Shown here: positions 7,162 through 18,353 of the stretch, piece after piece
How positions within the stretch are numbered: position 1 is the first letter of the stretch
Layout: every line of letters begins with the position of its first letter
Source: Alphaproteobacteria bacterium
GTDB lineage: Bacteria > Pseudomonadota > Alphaproteobacteria > Bin65
NCBI GenBank assembly: GCA_022819985.1
Contig: JAJEGH010000027.1
Span: 1 to 64,000, forward strand
Length of the DNA: 64,000 bases
Direction of reading: 5' to 3'
Notes under the pieces: model-generated
What the model saw: the letters and a program-made list of their open reading frames with translations, nothing else
What the model was told of the DNA's origin: nothing
Database searches by the model: none
Program-made: the position numbers and the translations under genes

Positions 7162-7310
7162 GGAGCCAGCTTAGCATATCCCGCGCCGGAGGACGAAGCG
7201 CGTTCCACCGCCGGGGGGCACGAAGCTGCCGGATTCGGCGCCGTTCCGCCCTGCGGCCGGAAACGTCGAACGCATCCGGCGGTACGGCGATCGGATACCG
7301 AGAACAATTC

Positions 7311-7339
7311 TTGACGCCTTTGGCAGGCCTTACTACGGT
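7311..7339 (+). promoter_or_regulatory. candidate promoter for preT-preA
   Basis: TTGACG (7311-7316) and TACGGT (7334-7339) are spaced by 17 bp, 46 bp before the preT start codon. The -35 is close to consensus and the -10 is weak. A ribosome binding site (AAGGGAGCG) follows at 7370-7378. Confidence 0.4.
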
Positions 7340-7384
7340 TTGCGTTTTTTCGCGTTGGCCGATGCCTGAAGGGAGCGTGGCAGC

Positions 7385-8749
7385 ATGACCGGAGAAAACG
7401 CACTGCCTGCGCAGCCCGATATCGCAGCGGGCCGGCTTTCGCAGGCGGAGTACGCGCATAATTTCGACGACATCAAGCCGCCGCTGACCCCGCAGCAGGC
7501 GCCCATCGACGCCAGCCGCTGTTACTTCTGCTACGACGCGCCCTGCATCGAGGCCTGCCCGACCGGCATCGACATTCCGAGCTTCATCCGCAAGATCGCC
7601 TCCGACAATATCCGGGGCGCCGCGATGGACATCCTCGGGGCCAATATTTTCGGCGGCGCCTGCGCCCGGGTCTGCCCGGTCGAGGAGTTGTGCGAAGAAG
7701 CCTGCGTGCGCACCGCCCAGGAGGGCAAGCCGGTCAACATCGGCCTGCTCCAGCGCTACGCCACGGACCGGTTCTTCGAGCGCGGCGAGCAGCCCTTCGA
7801 GCGCGCCGCGCCGACCGACAAGCGGGTCGCCGTCGTCGGCGCCGGACCGGCCGGCATGAGCTGCGCCCACGGCCTCGCCCGGCTCGGCCACGAGATCACG
7901 GTCCACGACGCGCGCGCCAAGGCCGGCGGGCTCAACGAATACGGCATCGCGGCCTACAAGGTGATCGACGATTTCGCCCAACAGGAACTCGATTTCATCC
8001 TTGCGGTCGGCGGCATCGCCCTGGAACTCAACCGGGCGCTCGGCGCCGATCTCTCTCTCGCCGGGCTGCGCCGCGACTACGACGCGGTCTTTCTCGCGAC
8101 CGGCCAAGCCGGTGTGAAGGCGCTGGAGATCGAGGGAGAAACGCTCGAGGGCGTCCGGCCGGCGATCGACTATATCGCCGAACTGCGGCAGGCCGAAGAT
8201 CTGGCGACGCTGCCGGTCGGGCGGAAGGTCGTCGTGATCGGCGGCGGCAATACGGCGATAGATATCGCCGTCCAGACCAAGCGGCTCGGCGCCGAGGATG
8301 TCACCATCTGCTACCGCCGCGGCCCGGAAGAGATGGGCGCGACCTGGCACGAGCAGGAAGTGGCCCAGACCAGCGGCGTCGGGATCAAGCACTGGGTCCG
8401 GCCGGTGCGGCTGCACGGCGCGAACGGCCATGTCAGCGGCATCGAACTGGAATACACGGAGCCCGGCGACGGCGGCCGGCTGACCGGCACCGGCGACACG
8501 ACAACTTTGCCGGCGGATACCGTGTTTACCGCGATCGGCCAGATCCTGATCGCCGATCCGCTGATCGACGGTTCGAGCGAGCCACTGGACATCCGCGAAG
8601 GCCGGATCGTCGTCGACGAGGCACTTCAGACCTCGCTCCCCGGTGTGTTCGCCGGCGGCGACTGCATCGCAGGCCTCGATCTGACCGTACAGGCGGTAGA
8701 GGACGGCAAGACCGCCGCCCGGTCGATCCACCGCTATCTGACCCGATGA
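7385..8749 (+). CDS. preT: NAD-dependent dihydropyrimidine dehydrogenase subunit PreT
   Basis: A 454-residue electron-transfer subunit that passes electrons between NAD(H) and the PreA catalytic subunit in reductive uracil/thymine degradation. The N-terminal region has eight cysteines for two [4Fe-4S] clusters (Cys46, 49, 54, 58 and Cys93, 97, 103, 107). An FAD Rossmann motif VVGAGPAGMSC starts at about 151. A second nucleotide motif VVVIGGGNTAID binds NAD(H). A GltD-like C-terminus ends with LPGVFAGGDCIAG. preA follows after 16 bp, so the two subunits are made together. Confidence 0.93.
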   Translation: MTGENALPAQPDIAAGRLSQAEYAHNFDDIKPPLTPQQAPIDASRCYFCYDAPCIEACPTGIDIPSFIRKIASDNIRGAAMDILGANIFGGACARVCPVEELCEEACVRTAQEGKPVNIGLLQRYATDRFFERGEQPFERAAPTDKRVAVVGAGPAGMSCAHGLARLGHEITVHDARAKAGGLNEYGIAAYKVIDDFAQQELDFILAVGGIALELNRALGADLSLAGLRRDYDAVFLATGQAGVKALEIEGETLEGVRPAIDYIAELRQAEDLATLPVGRKVVVIGGGNTAIDIAVQTKRLGAEDVTICYRRGPEEMGATWHEQEVAQTSGVGIKHWVRPVRLHGANGHVSGIELEYTEPGDGGRLTGTGDTTTLPADTVFTAIGQILIADPLIDGSSEPLDIREGRIVVDEALQTSLPGVFAGGDCIAGLDLTVQAVEDGKTAARSIHRYLTR

Positions 8750-8765
8750 GACGGAGGCAAGGACC

Positions 8766-10040
8766 ATGGCCGACCTGAGAACCGATTTCGTCGGAATCAA
8801 ATCGCCCAACCCCTTCTGGCTGGCCTCGGCGCCGCCGACCGACAAATACTACAACGTCGAGCGCGCCTTTAAGGCCGGCTGGGGCGGCGTCGTCTGGAAA
8901 ACCGTCGGCGAGCCGATCGTCAACGTCACGTCGCGCTACGGCGCGGTCGAGCACAACGGCTCCCGCATGGCCGGCTTCACCAACATCGAGCTGATTTCGG
9001 ACCGGCCGATCGACGTCAATCTGCGCGAGGTCAAGCAGATCAAGCGGGAATGGCCGGACAGGGCGCTGGTCGTTTCGCTGATGGTGCCGTGCGACGAGGA
9101 AAGCTGGAAGACCATCCTGGCCGATGTCGAGGACACCGGAGCCGACGGGATCGAGCTCAATTTCGGCTGCCCCCACGGCATGTCCGAGCGCGGCATGGGC
9201 TCGGCGGTCGGCCAGGTGCCCGACTATGTCGAAATGGTGACGGCCTGGTGCAAGAAGCACACCCGCATGCCGGTCATCGTCAAGCTGACGCCCAATATCA
9301 CCGACATCCGATACCCGGCCCGCGCGGCGCGCAAGGGCAACGCCGATGCTGTGTCGCTGATCAACACGCTGGCCTCGGTGATCGGCATCGACCTCGACAC
9401 GATGGCGCCGCTGCCACTGGTCAACGGCAAGGGCACCCACGGCGGCTATTGCGGGCCGGCGGTCAAGCCGGTCGCGCTGCGCATGGTCGGCGATCTGGCG
9501 CGCGACCCGGAGTGCCGGGGCATGGGCATCTCGGGCATCGGCGGCATCTCGACCTGGCGCGACGCGGCGGAATATCTCGCGATCGGCGCCGACAACGTCC
9601 AGGTCTGCACCGCGGCCATGCATCGCGGATTCAAGATCGTCGAGGACATGATCGACGGCCTCTCCAACTGGATGGACGGGAAAGGCTACCGCACCCTGTC
9701 GGACTTCCAGGGCGCCGCGGTGCGCAACTATGTCGAATGGGGCGAACTCGACATGAACTACGAGATCGTCGCCCGCATCGACCAGGAACTGTGCATCAAG
9801 TGCGGCCTGTGCCACGTCACCTGCGAGGACACCTCGCACCAGTCGATCGCCGCATTGCGGGTCGGCGGCGAACGCCGTTACGAGGTGATCGACGAGGAGT
9901 GCGTCGGCTGCAATCTGTGCATGTATGTCTGTCCGGTCGACGGCTGCATCACCATGGAGCCGGTCGACAACGGCAAGCCCTACGTCGTCTGGGCCGACGA
10001 CCCGAGGAATCCGGCCAACCGGGTGCAGGCGGCCGAATAG
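8766..10040 (+). CDS. preA: NAD-dependent dihydropyrimidine dehydrogenase subunit PreA
   Basis: A 424-residue catalytic subunit that reduces uracil and thymine to the 5,6-dihydro form. The FMN TIM barrel resembles dihydroorotate dehydrogenase: NPFWLASAPPT at the start, ELNFGCPHGMSERGMG with the active-site Cys, then ISGIGGISTW. The C-terminal 80 residues hold two ferredoxin [4Fe-4S] motifs, CIKCGLCHVTC and CVGCNLCMYVCPVDGC. Length is standard for PreA. It forms a heteromer with PreT, encoded just upstream. Confidence 0.95.
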   Translation: MADLRTDFVGIKSPNPFWLASAPPTDKYYNVERAFKAGWGGVVWKTVGEPIVNVTSRYGAVEHNGSRMAGFTNIELISDRPIDVNLREVKQIKREWPDRALVVSLMVPCDEESWKTILADVEDTGADGIELNFGCPHGMSERGMGSAVGQVPDYVEMVTAWCKKHTRMPVIVKLTPNITDIRYPARAARKGNADAVSLINTLASVIGIDLDTMAPLPLVNGKGTHGGYCGPAVKPVALRMVGDLARDPECRGMGISGIGGISTWRDAAEYLAIGADNVQVCTAAMHRGFKIVEDMIDGLSNWMDGKGYRTLSDFQGAAVRNYVEWGELDMNYEIVARIDQELCIKCGLCHVTCEDTSHQSIAALRVGGERRYEVIDEECVGCNLCMYVCPVDGCITMEPVDNGKPYVVWADDPRNPANRVQAAE

Positions 10041-10056
10041 GCGACGCGCAGCGCCA

Positions 10057-10076
10057 GGGCGGTCTGCCTGCCGCCC
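10057..10076. terminator. candidate bidirectional hairpin between convergent genes
   Basis: GGGCGG (10057-10062) pairs with CCGCCC (10071-10076) around an 8-nt loop, in the 37 bp between the preA and dihydropyrimidinase stop codons. There is no T-run on either side, so intrinsic termination is doubtful. Confidence 0.3.
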
Positions 10077-10077
10077 C

Positions 10078-11652
<1,575 letters not shown>

Positions 11653-11747
11653 TCACTGGCGGCAGGACGGCCTGCCGGGCTAAAATCGGCGTTTTCGCGC
11701 TTCGCCCGGAAGCGGCGAAGGCCGTTGCATCCCGAAGGAGGCAGGAC

Positions 11748-12617
11748 ATGACCACTGTCAGGGCCGGTCTGATCCAGTTCGCGCTCAATACCAGCACCGA
11801 GGAAAGCCCGGAGACGATCAAGGACAACATGATCGAGGCGCATCTGCCGCTGATCGACGAGGCCGGCAGGAACGGGGTCCAGGTCCTGTGCCTGCAAGAG
11901 GTGTTCAACCAGCCCTATTTCTGCCCGAGCCAGGATGTGAAGTGGTATGCCGCGGTCGAACCGATCCCGGACGGGCCGACGACCCGGACGATGCAGGAGT
12001 ATGCGAAGAAGCATTCCATGGTCATCGTCGTGCCGATCTACGAGGAGGAGCAGACCGGCATTTATTACAACACCGCGGCGGTGATCGACGCCGACGGCAG
12101 CTATCTCGGCAAGTATCGCAAGACGCACATCCCCCAGGTCGCCGGCTTCTACGAGAAGTTCTTCTTCAAGCCAGGCACGTCGGGCTGGCCGGTTTTCGAG
12201 ACCGCCTATTGCAGGCTCGGCGTCTATATCTGCTACGACCGGCACTTCCCGGAAGGCTGGCGCGCGCTGGCGCTCAACGGCGCCGAATATATCGTCAACC
12301 CGTCGGCGACCGTCGCCGGGCTCAGCCAGTATCTCTGGAAGCTCGAGCAGCCGGCCTCCGCCGTCGCCAACGGGGTCTATATCGGCGCCTGCAACCGGGT
12401 CGGCACCGAAGGGCCGTGGAATATCGGGCGCTTCTACGGGTCGTCCTACATCGTCGATCCGCGCGGCGAATTCCTGTGCGAAGCCAGCGAGGACCGGAAC
12501 GAGCTGATCTACGCCGACATGGACATGGAGAAGGTGCGCGAGGTGCGCAACCTCTGGCAGTTTTTCCGCGACCGCCGGCCCGAGACCTACGGCGTCATAT
12601 CGAGCGGGGACTACTGA
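11748..12617 (+). CDS. nitrilase-superfamily N-carbamoyl-beta-amino acid amidohydrolase
   Basis: A 289-residue enzyme of the carbon-nitrogen hydrolase fold. The Glu-Lys-Cys triad is visible as Glu51 (CLQEVFNQPYFC), Lys125 (KYRKTHIPQ) and Cys162 (YICYDRHFPEG). The CLQEVFNQPYFCP and GFYEKFFFKPG signatures match beta-ureidopropionase and N-carbamoylputrescine amidase types. The surrounding preTA and dihydropyrimidinase genes favour N-carbamoyl-beta-alanine as substrate. A strong ribosome binding site (GAAGGAGG) precedes the ATG. The 217 bp between this gene and hydA hold no clear promoter consensus. Confidence 0.9.
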   Translation: MTTVRAGLIQFALNTSTEESPETIKDNMIEAHLPLIDEAGRNGVQVLCLQEVFNQPYFCPSQDVKWYAAVEPIPDGPTTRTMQEYAKKHSMVIVVPIYEEEQTGIYYNTAAVIDADGSYLGKYRKTHIPQVAGFYEKFFFKPGTSGWPVFETAYCRLGVYICYDRHFPEGWRALALNGAEYIVNPSATVAGLSQYLWKLEQPASAVANGVYIGACNRVGTEGPWNIGRFYGSSYIVDPRGEFLCEASEDRNELIYADMDMEKVREVRNLWQFFRDRRPETYGVISSGDY

Positions 12618-12679
12618 GCGGAAGCCGGCACCGCGATGTTCGCGCCGTGCCGCGGACCGTCATTTTCGGGCTTACGGTT

Positions 12680-14008
12680 TCAAATTTCCCGGGCGATGAC
12701 GTGAAAAAAGGTGCCGGTGACGTGGCCGCGCCGCCCGCCGCAGGTGCCGAGCGGCCGTTCCTCTCCGTCGAAGACCGTCAGGAAGGCGTCGTCCCTTCCT
12801 TCGTCCCGAATCGTCGCATAGTGGAATTCGTGGCCGCGCACCGCCGTGCCGGGCCTGCCCAGGACGCAGTCCCGCGTCGCCACCGCCCGCCGGTAGCCCA
12901 GATGCAGCTTCCGTTCCCGGAAACTCGTGCTGTGACCGAGCAGGCCGGTCATGGCGTGGACCGCGCCATCGGAGTCTTCCAGGGTCTGTCCGAGGACCAT
13001 GTAGCCGCCGCACTCGCCATGCACCGGACGCGCTTCGGCAAATACCCGCAGTCCGTCGAGAAACCGGCCGGCCGCCGCAATCCGCCCGGCATGGAGTTCG
13101 GGATAGCCGCCGGGCAGCCAGCAGGAATCGCATCCGTCCGGCGGCGCTTCGTCGGCAAGCGGCGAGAAACGCACGATTTCTGCGCCCTGCCGGCGCCAGG
13201 CCGCCGTCATGTGCGGATAGATGAAGGAGAACGCGTCGTCGTCGGCGAGCGCAATCCGCTGGCCGGGCGGATCGGGCGCGCAGGTCGCGCGCTGCCCCGC
13301 AACAGGACCGGTCTCGCAAGGCGGCCTGGCAAGGGCCTCGATCCGGTCGAGATCGACCGATGTCGCGACTTGGGTGGCCAGGGCAGCGATTTCCTGCTTC
13401 AGATCGGGCCGTTCGCGCGCCTGTACAAGGCCGAGATGCCGGTCATGGAAGGCGAATTTATCGCGACGCGGCAGCCAGCCGAGCCGCGCGATCCCGGCGG
13501 CGGCCAAACCCTCCGTAGCGGTACGCAGATGGCGTTCGCCGGCAACCCCGTTCAGGATGACGCCGCCGATCTCGAGAGCCCGATCGTATTCGGCGAAACC
13601 CTTGGCGACGGCGCCGGCCGACTGGGCCTGTCCGGCGACGTCGATCGCCAGCACGACCGGGATCCCGAAACGGACCGCGATATCCGCCGCGGCGCCGGAT
13701 TGTCCCGCTTGCCCGGCGACGCCGTCGAACAGGCCCATGGCGGATTCGACGATCACCAGGCCGTTCGGCTCGCCCGCGGAATTGAAGATTTCCGCCATAT
13801 GGCCGGTCGACATGGCCCAACTGTCGATATTGGCGCACTCGGCGCCGCTGGCGGCGCTGTGAAACGCAGCGTCGATATAGTCCGGCCCGCACTTCAGCGC
13901 GCGCACCCGCCGGCCCTGCGCGGTGAGCGCCGCAATCAGCCCGACGGTGAGGGTCGTTTTTCCCGCTCCGGACCGCGGTGCACCGACCAGAATCGCCCCG
14001 GCGGTCAA
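12680..14008 (-). CDS. cobB: hydrogenobyrinic/cobyrinic acid a,c-diamide synthase
   Basis: A 442-residue ATP-dependent amidase that adds two amides to the a and c carboxylates of the corrin ring using glutamine. Residues about 3-190 are a dethiobiotin-synthetase-like ATPase with P-loop GAPRSGAGKTT (Lys17). The C-terminal GATase_3 domain has Cys333 in GECGGYMVLGQ and a late His (RGHVTGTFFH). The start is a TTG overlapping the cobA stop codon as TTGA, giving the family N-terminus. It is the last gene of a cobA-cobB pair. Confidence 0.93.
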   Translation of the reverse strand: MTAGAILVGAPRSGAGKTTLTVGLIAALTAQGRRVRALKCGPDYIDAAFHSAASGAECANIDSWAMSTGHMAEIFNSAGEPNGLVIVESAMGLFDGVAGQAGQSGAAADIAVRFGIPVVLAIDVAGQAQSAGAVAKGFAEYDRALEIGGVILNGVAGERHLRTATEGLAAAGIARLGWLPRRDKFAFHDRHLGLVQARERPDLKQEIAALATQVATSVDLDRIEALARPPCETGPVAGQRATCAPDPPGQRIALADDDAFSFIYPHMTAAWRRQGAEIVRFSPLADEAPPDGCDSCWLPGGYPELHAGRIAAAGRFLDGLRVFAEARPVHGECGGYMVLGQTLEDSDGAVHAMTGLLGHSTSFRERKLHLGYRRAVATRDCVLGRPGTAVRGHEFHYATIRDEGRDDAFLTVFDGEERPLGTCGGRRGHVTGTFFHVIAREI

Positions 14009-14814
14009 ACAAGGGCTCCTGCAAAGGCCGGCGCAACTTGCAGCAGCCTTTCGCGGGTTTTCACGATCTCGCCGATCACGACAATGGCCGGCGGCTCGAT
14101 GGCGTGGCGCCGCCGGTCCTCGGCGACCGTGCCCAGGCTGGAGATCAGGATGTCCTCGTCCGACCGGGTCGCGGAGGAAATGACCGCGAGCGGCGTCTCC
14201 GGCGGCATGCCGCCGGCGATCAGCCGATGGGCTATGCCGTTCAGCCGACGTAGCGCCATGTATAGAACCAGCGGTTGTCCGAGCATGGCGAGCGCTGCCC
14301 AGTCGGTCTCCCCGGTATCCGCTGCCTCGTGACCTGTGGCGAAGACCACGGCGCGGTTGACGTCGCGCAGGGTGGCGGGGATCGACGCCACCGCCATCGC
14401 CGCTAGGCCGGCCGTAACACCGGGGATAATCCGAAAGGGGATTCCGGCCTCGGCAAGCCGCAGCATTTCTTCGCCGCCCCGGCCGAAGATCATTGGATCG
14501 CCGCCCTTGAGGCGCAGCACACGCTGGCCGGACCGGGCGAGGCCGATCATCCGGGCGCACAGGGCGGCCTGATCGATGGAATGGACCCCGGCCCGCTTGC
14601 CGGAAAAGATCCGATGCGCTTCGGGCCGCGCGAGATCGAGAATACGGTCGTCGATCAGCGCGTCGTGCAGGATCGTATCGGCCTGGTGCAGCGCCCGGAT
14701 CGCGTTGACGGTCAGATAGCCCGGGTCGCCGGGTCCGGCGCCGACCAGCCACACGGAACCGGGCTCGAAGACCGGGCCGCCGTTCAGCATGCTTTCCAGC
14801 CGGGCGCCGATCAT
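14005..14814 (-). CDS. cobA: uroporphyrinogen-III C-methyltransferase
   Basis: A 269-residue SAM-dependent enzyme that methylates uroporphyrinogen III at C2 and C7 to precorrin-2, the entry to the corrin branch. Tetrapyrrole methylase marks are VGAGPGDPGYLT near residue 26, LRLKGGDPMIFGRGGEE, and IPGVTAGLAAMA. It is a stand-alone SUMT without a CysG dehydrogenase/ferrochelatase part. The stop overlaps the cobB start by 4 nt. Its 5' end lies 53 bp from, or may overlap, the divergent cbiD. Confidence 0.93.
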   Translation of the reverse strand: MIGARLESMLNGGPVFEPGSVWLVGAGPGDPGYLTVNAIRALHQADTILHDALIDDRILDLARPEAHRIFSGKRAGVHSIDQAALCARMIGLARSGQRVLRLKGGDPMIFGRGGEEMLRLAEAGIPFRIIPGVTAGLAAMAVASIPATLRDVNRAVVFATGHEAADTGETDWAALAMLGQPLVLYMALRRLNGIAHRLIAGGMPPETPLAVISSATRSDEDILISSLGTVAEDRRRHAIEPPAIVVIGEIVKTRERLLQVAPAFAGALV

Positions 14815-14867
14815 TGTCCTGTATCCTGCGGATGACAGGTACGCAGCCGTTGCTTACTTCTATCGCC

Positions 14868-15971
14868 ATGAAACCCGACAGACCGCTCAAGCGCGGCTGG
14901 ACCACCGGCGCCTGCGCTGCCGCCGCCGCCAAATCGGCCTATACCGCGTTGATCACGGGCGCTTTCGAAGATCCCGTGACGATTTCGCTGCCGCGCGGCG
15001 AGCGGGTCGCTTTCGCCCTGGCGCGTCAGGAACTGGCGCCGGAATCGGCCATCGCGGCTATCGTCAAGGATGCCGGGGACGACCCGGACGTGACTCATGG
15101 CGCGCTGATCGAAGCCACGGTCCGCAGGTCGGACGGCGGCCTCCGATTTCGGGCCGGACCGGGCGTCGGCACGGTGACCAAACCGGGACTGCCGGTCGCG
15201 CCGGGCGAGCCGGCGATCAATCCTGTGCCAAGGCGGATGATCTCGGCAGCCATCGCCGAGGTTGCGGAGGCCCACGCCGCGTCCGGCGATGTCGAAGTCG
15301 AGATTTCGATACCCGGCGGCGAGCGCCTCGCCGAAAAGACGATGAACGGCCGGCTCGGCATCGTCGGCGGCCTGTCGATACTCGGCACGACCGGGATCGT
15401 CGTGCCTTATTCCTGCGCTGCGTGGATTCACTCGATCTACAGCGGCATCGACGTCGCGCGGGCGACCGGGCTGACCCATATTGCGGGCGCCACCGGCTCG
15501 ACTTCCGAGGCCGCCGTCCAGCGCCATTACGGTTTGCCCGAAAGCGCCCTGATCGACATGGGCGACTTCGTCGGCGGCATGTTGAAACATTTGCGCAAAC
15601 ATCCCGTGCCGCGGGTCACCATCGCCGGCGGCGTGGCGAAGATAACCAAGCTGGCCCAGGGAATGCTCGACCTGCATTCCGGCAAGGGCGCCGTCGACCG
15701 GGCCGCCCTTGCCCGCGTCGCCGAAGACGTCGGAGCGAGCGAAGCCGCCGTTGCCGCCATCGGCGAAGCCAATACGACGGCGCTCGCCTTCCGGATCGCC
15801 AGGTCCGAAGGACTGGCCCTCGGCGACGCGGTCGCCGCCGCGGCGCGCCGGGAGGCGGAAGCCGTCGTCGCCGGGGCGGACATCGCACTCGACGTGCTGA
15901 TCTTCGATCGCGACGGCAATCTCGTCGGAATGTCTCCGGATCAGACGCATCCGGGCGGACCTCCCCGGTAG
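14868..15971 (+). CDS. cbiD: CbiD, cobalt-precorrin-5B (C1)-methyltransferase family
   Basis: A 367-residue CbiD protein, placing the C1 methyl group after ring contraction. The family opening is [25 protein letters not shown], followed by [20 protein letters not shown] and the [11 protein letters not shown] segment. The ATG at 14868 gives the conventional N-terminus; an in-frame ATG at 14832 and a TTG at 14814 exist. CbiD belongs to the cobalt-early pathway, yet the other genes here (cobG, cobN, cobK, cobE) are of the oxygen-dependent type. No cobF is seen, so CbiD probably supplies that step. Its 3' end overlaps cobM by 31 bp on the opposite strand. Confidence 0.93.
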   Translation: MKPDRPLKRGWTTGACAAAAAKSAYTALITGAFEDPVTISLPRGERVAFALARQELAPESAIAAIVKDAGDDPDVTHGALIEATVRRSDGGLRFRAGPGVGTVTKPGLPVAPGEPAINPVPRRMISAAIAEVAEAHAASGDVEVEISIPGGERLAEKTMNGRLGIVGGLSILGTTGIVVPYSCAAWIHSIYSGIDVARATGLTHIAGATGSTSEAAVQRHYGLPESALIDMGDFVGGMLKHLRKHPVPRVTIAGGVAKITKLAQGMLDLHSGKGAVDRAALARVAEDVGASEAAVAAIGEANTTALAFRIARSEGLALGDAVAAAARREAEAVVAGADIALDVLIFDRDGNLVGMSPDQTHPGGPPR

Positions 15972-16711
15972 CGCCGGCGGTATTCCGGATCGTAGAGCGC
16001 GCTTTCCTGAAAGTCGTCCGACGCCAGCACCGGCCCAACCAGAATTGTCGCCGTCCGCTCCATCGGCGTGTCTTTGGACAGGGCTTCGATGGTACCCAGC
16101 GTGCCCCGGACGACCCGCTCTTCCGGCCAGGTCGCCCGGCAGACGATGGCGGCCGGACATTCCTCCCCGTAATGCGGCAGCAGCGCCGCAACGACCCGGT
16201 CGAGCACATGGACCGAGAGATGGATCGCCAAGGTCGCTCCGGTTGCCGCAAAGGCTTCAAGCGATTCGCGCTCCGGCATTTTCGAGGCCCGGCCCGAAGT
16301 TCGGGTCAGGACGAGCGACTGGGCAACGCCGGGCAAGGTCAACTCGCGCCGGAGCGCAGCCGCAGAAGCCGCAAAAGCCGGAACGCCCGGCGTCATCGTA
16401 TAGGAAATGCCGAGCCGGTCGAGCCGGCGGAACTGTTCGCCGGCCGCGCTCCAGACCGAAAGATCGCCGGAATGCAGGCGGGCCACGTCCAGGCCGGCCG
16501 CATCCGCAGCGCCGATTTCGGCGATGATTTCATCCAGGCTCATCGGCGCGGTATCGACGATTTTCGCTCCCGGCGGGCAATGCGAAAGAATATCGCGGTG
16601 GACCAGAGAGCCGGCGTAGAGGCACACCGGACAGCGGCCCAGCAATTCGCGGCCCCGCACCGTAATCAGGTCCGGTGCACCCGGCCCGGCGCCGATGAAA
16701 TGGACGGTCAC
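15941..16711 (-). CDS. cobM: precorrin-4 C11-methyltransferase
   Basis: A 256-residue SAM-dependent corrin methylase. The pattern is [18 protein letters not shown], then [24 protein letters not shown] and [15 protein letters not shown], characteristic of CobM/CbiF. The GTG start at 16711 overlaps the cobE stop as GTGA and gives the family N-terminus. The 3' end runs into the antisense strand of cbiD. Part of the cobL-cobE-cobM run, with translational coupling throughout. Confidence 0.94.
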   Translation of the reverse strand: MTVHFIGAGPGAPDLITVRGRELLGRCPVCLYAGSLVHRDILSHCPPGAKIVDTAPMSLDEIIAEIGAADAAGLDVARLHSGDLSVWSAAGEQFRRLDRLGISYTMTPGVPAFAASAAALRRELTLPGVAQSLVLTRTSGRASKMPERESLEAFAATGATLAIHLSVHVLDRVVAALLPHYGEECPAAIVCRATWPEERVVRGTLGTIEALSKDTPMERTATILVGPVLASDDFQESALYDPEYRRRYRGGPPGCV

Positions 16712-17091
16712 GAGCCCTCTCCGCGCGCCACCGCGCAGGTCACGCCGCAATGCGCAATCCGCGGGAGCAGCAGGCGCGCATTGCGCCCGGCTGCGGCCAG
16801 TGCCGCCGCTTCGGAGACCGCGGCCAGCCCGGTCGCTTCCAGCGCCGCCGCTGAAGGAGTGGCGCACAGCGGCTGGACGGCGTCGAGTTCCGAACGGCCT
16901 ACGAACTTTACAGGCAGGCCCAGTTCTTCGGCGGTCCGAACGATGCCGGGCTCGCCCGACTTGAACGCAGGAACGGCCAGCGTATCGATCTGCCCGAGGG
17001 CGAGTCCGGCTTTCGTCAGCGCCATGCCGACCGCGGCGCGGATCCGGGATGCCGGGCTGTCGCGCCGGCATCCGATCCCGACGGCGATCAC
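16708..17091 (-). CDS. cobE: CobE / CbiG C-terminal domain protein
   Basis: A 127-residue protein matching CobE, the stand-alone CbiG C-terminal domain: [15 protein letters not shown] at the start, then [27 protein letters not shown]. CobE is required in the oxygen-dependent corrin pathway and thought to bind precorrin intermediates, but its exact chemistry is not settled. GTG start at 17091, overlapping the cobL stop as GTGA; the same kind of overlap links it to cobM. Confidence 0.9.
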   Translation of the reverse strand: MIAVGIGCRRDSPASRIRAAVGMALTKAGLALGQIDTLAVPAFKSGEPGIVRTAEELGLPVKFVGRSELDAVQPLCATPSAAALEATGLAAVSEAAALAAAGRNARLLLPRIAHCGVTCAVARGEGS

Positions 17092-18353
17092 GGCTTTACC
17101 GCCTGCAACTGGGTGACAGTCATCGCCGGACGGAAGCCGTGCATGCCGCCGATCCTGTCGAGCCGCTCGACCGACAGCCGGGTCAATGTAGCGCCGGCCT
17201 CCTTCGCAAAGGCGCCGAGCACAAGATCGCTGTCCAGCGTGACGCTGTTGGCGACCAGCCGGCCGCCGGGCGGCAGCGCACGCCACGCCGTCCCGAGCAG
17301 GCCATCGGTTGCAATGCCGCCGCCGACGAAGACCGCATCCGGCGCCGGCAGGCCTTCGAGCGCACCCGGCGCCTCGCCCATGACGATTTCGAGCCGCGGC
17401 ACGCCGAGCGCGGCGGCGTTGTTGCGGGCCAGCGCCGCCCGGTCCTCGCGCCGTTCGATGCCGACCGCGCGGTTGGCCGGATGGGCGAGCAGCCATTCGA
17501 TGGCGACCGAGCCCGAGCCGGCGCCGATGTCCCAGAGCAGTTCGCCAGCCCGCGGCGCGAGGCTCGACAGGGTCACCGCGCGGATTTCCCGCTTGGTCAG
17601 CATCCCGTCGGTCTCGAACAGCCGGTCGGCCAGGCCCGCGCCGGCGGGAACCACCCGCGCGTCCGGCGCCGCCGCGACGCGGATTGCGATCAGGTTCAGG
17701 CGGGAAATTCCGGTCAGATCGAAGCCGTCGGCGCGGCATTCGCGGATCCGCTCGTCCGGCCCGCCCAGGACCTCCAGCACGGTCATGCGGCTGGCGCCGA
17801 AGCCGTGGCCGGCGAGCAGGCGCGCGACCGTCTGCGGCGTCGTCTCGTCCGCCGAAAGCACGAGGACACGCCGGTCCGGCTGAAGGCGCGGCAACAGCGT
17901 CTCCGGCGGCGGGCCGCACAGCGAGACGATTTCGGCATCCTGCACGGCCCAGCCGAGGCGGCCCGCGGCCAGCGCAAGGGACGAGGGCGCGGGAAAGACC
18001 GTCATTTCAGCGGCTGCAATGCATTCCGCAAGCACCGAGCCGATGCCGTAGTGAAAGGGGTCGCCCGACGCCAGAACCGCGACCCGGCTGCCGCGCAGCG
18101 CTTCGATTTCGGGAATCGCCGACCGGATCGGGCTCGGCCACGGAACCGCCCGGCCCCGGATCAGGCTATCGAGTAGCCGCAGGTGCCGCTTCCCGCCGTA
18201 GACGGTCTCGGCGGCCTCGACCGCCTGCCGGGCCGCCGCGCACAAGCCCTCGACACCGTCCTCGCCGACTCCAATAATCGACAACCACCGCCGGCCCGCG
18301 GCAGTGTCGGCGCTGACGGCATCAACGGGCCCGGGAGGAGCGGTCTGTGTCAC
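17088..18353 (-). CDS. cobL: precorrin-6Y C5,15-methyltransferase (decarboxylating)
   Basis: A 421-residue bifunctional enzyme. The N-terminal half (about 24-220) is the CbiE-type tetrapyrrole methylase with [18 protein letters not shown] and [12 protein letters not shown]. The C-terminal half (about 235-421) is the CbiT-type Rossmann methylase and decarboxylase with [15 protein letters not shown] and [10 protein letters not shown]. Fusion length is normal. The GTG start at 18353 overlaps the divergent cobK start region by 7 bp, so neither gene has a private promoter region. Confidence 0.95.
   Translation of the reverse strand: MTQTAPPGPVDAVSADTAAGRRWLSIIGVGEDGVEGLCAAARQAVEAAETVYGGKRHLRLLDSLIRGRAVPWPSPIRSAIPEIEALRGSRVAVLASGDPFHYGIGSVLAECIAAAEMTVFPAPSSLALAAGRLGWAVQDAEIVSLCGPPPETLLPRLQPDRRVLVLSADETTPQTVARLLAGHGFGASRMTVLEVLGGPDERIRECRADGFDLTGISRLNLIAIRVAAAPDARVVPAGAGLADRLFETDGMLTKREIRAVTLSSLAPRAGELLWDIGAGSGSVAIEWLLAHPANRAVGIERREDRAALARNNAAALGVPRLEIVMGEAPGALEGLPAPDAVFVGGGIATDGLLGTAWRALPPGGRLVANSVTLDSDLVLGAFAKEAGATLTRLSVERLDRIGGMHGFRPAMTVTQLQAVKP

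Noticed and set aside
5666..8845. 1059-codon minus-strand frame over the quinone reductase, dioxygenase and preT region
   Set aside because: It lies in the wrong frame or strand for three genes with clear family motifs; no domain is seen in it.
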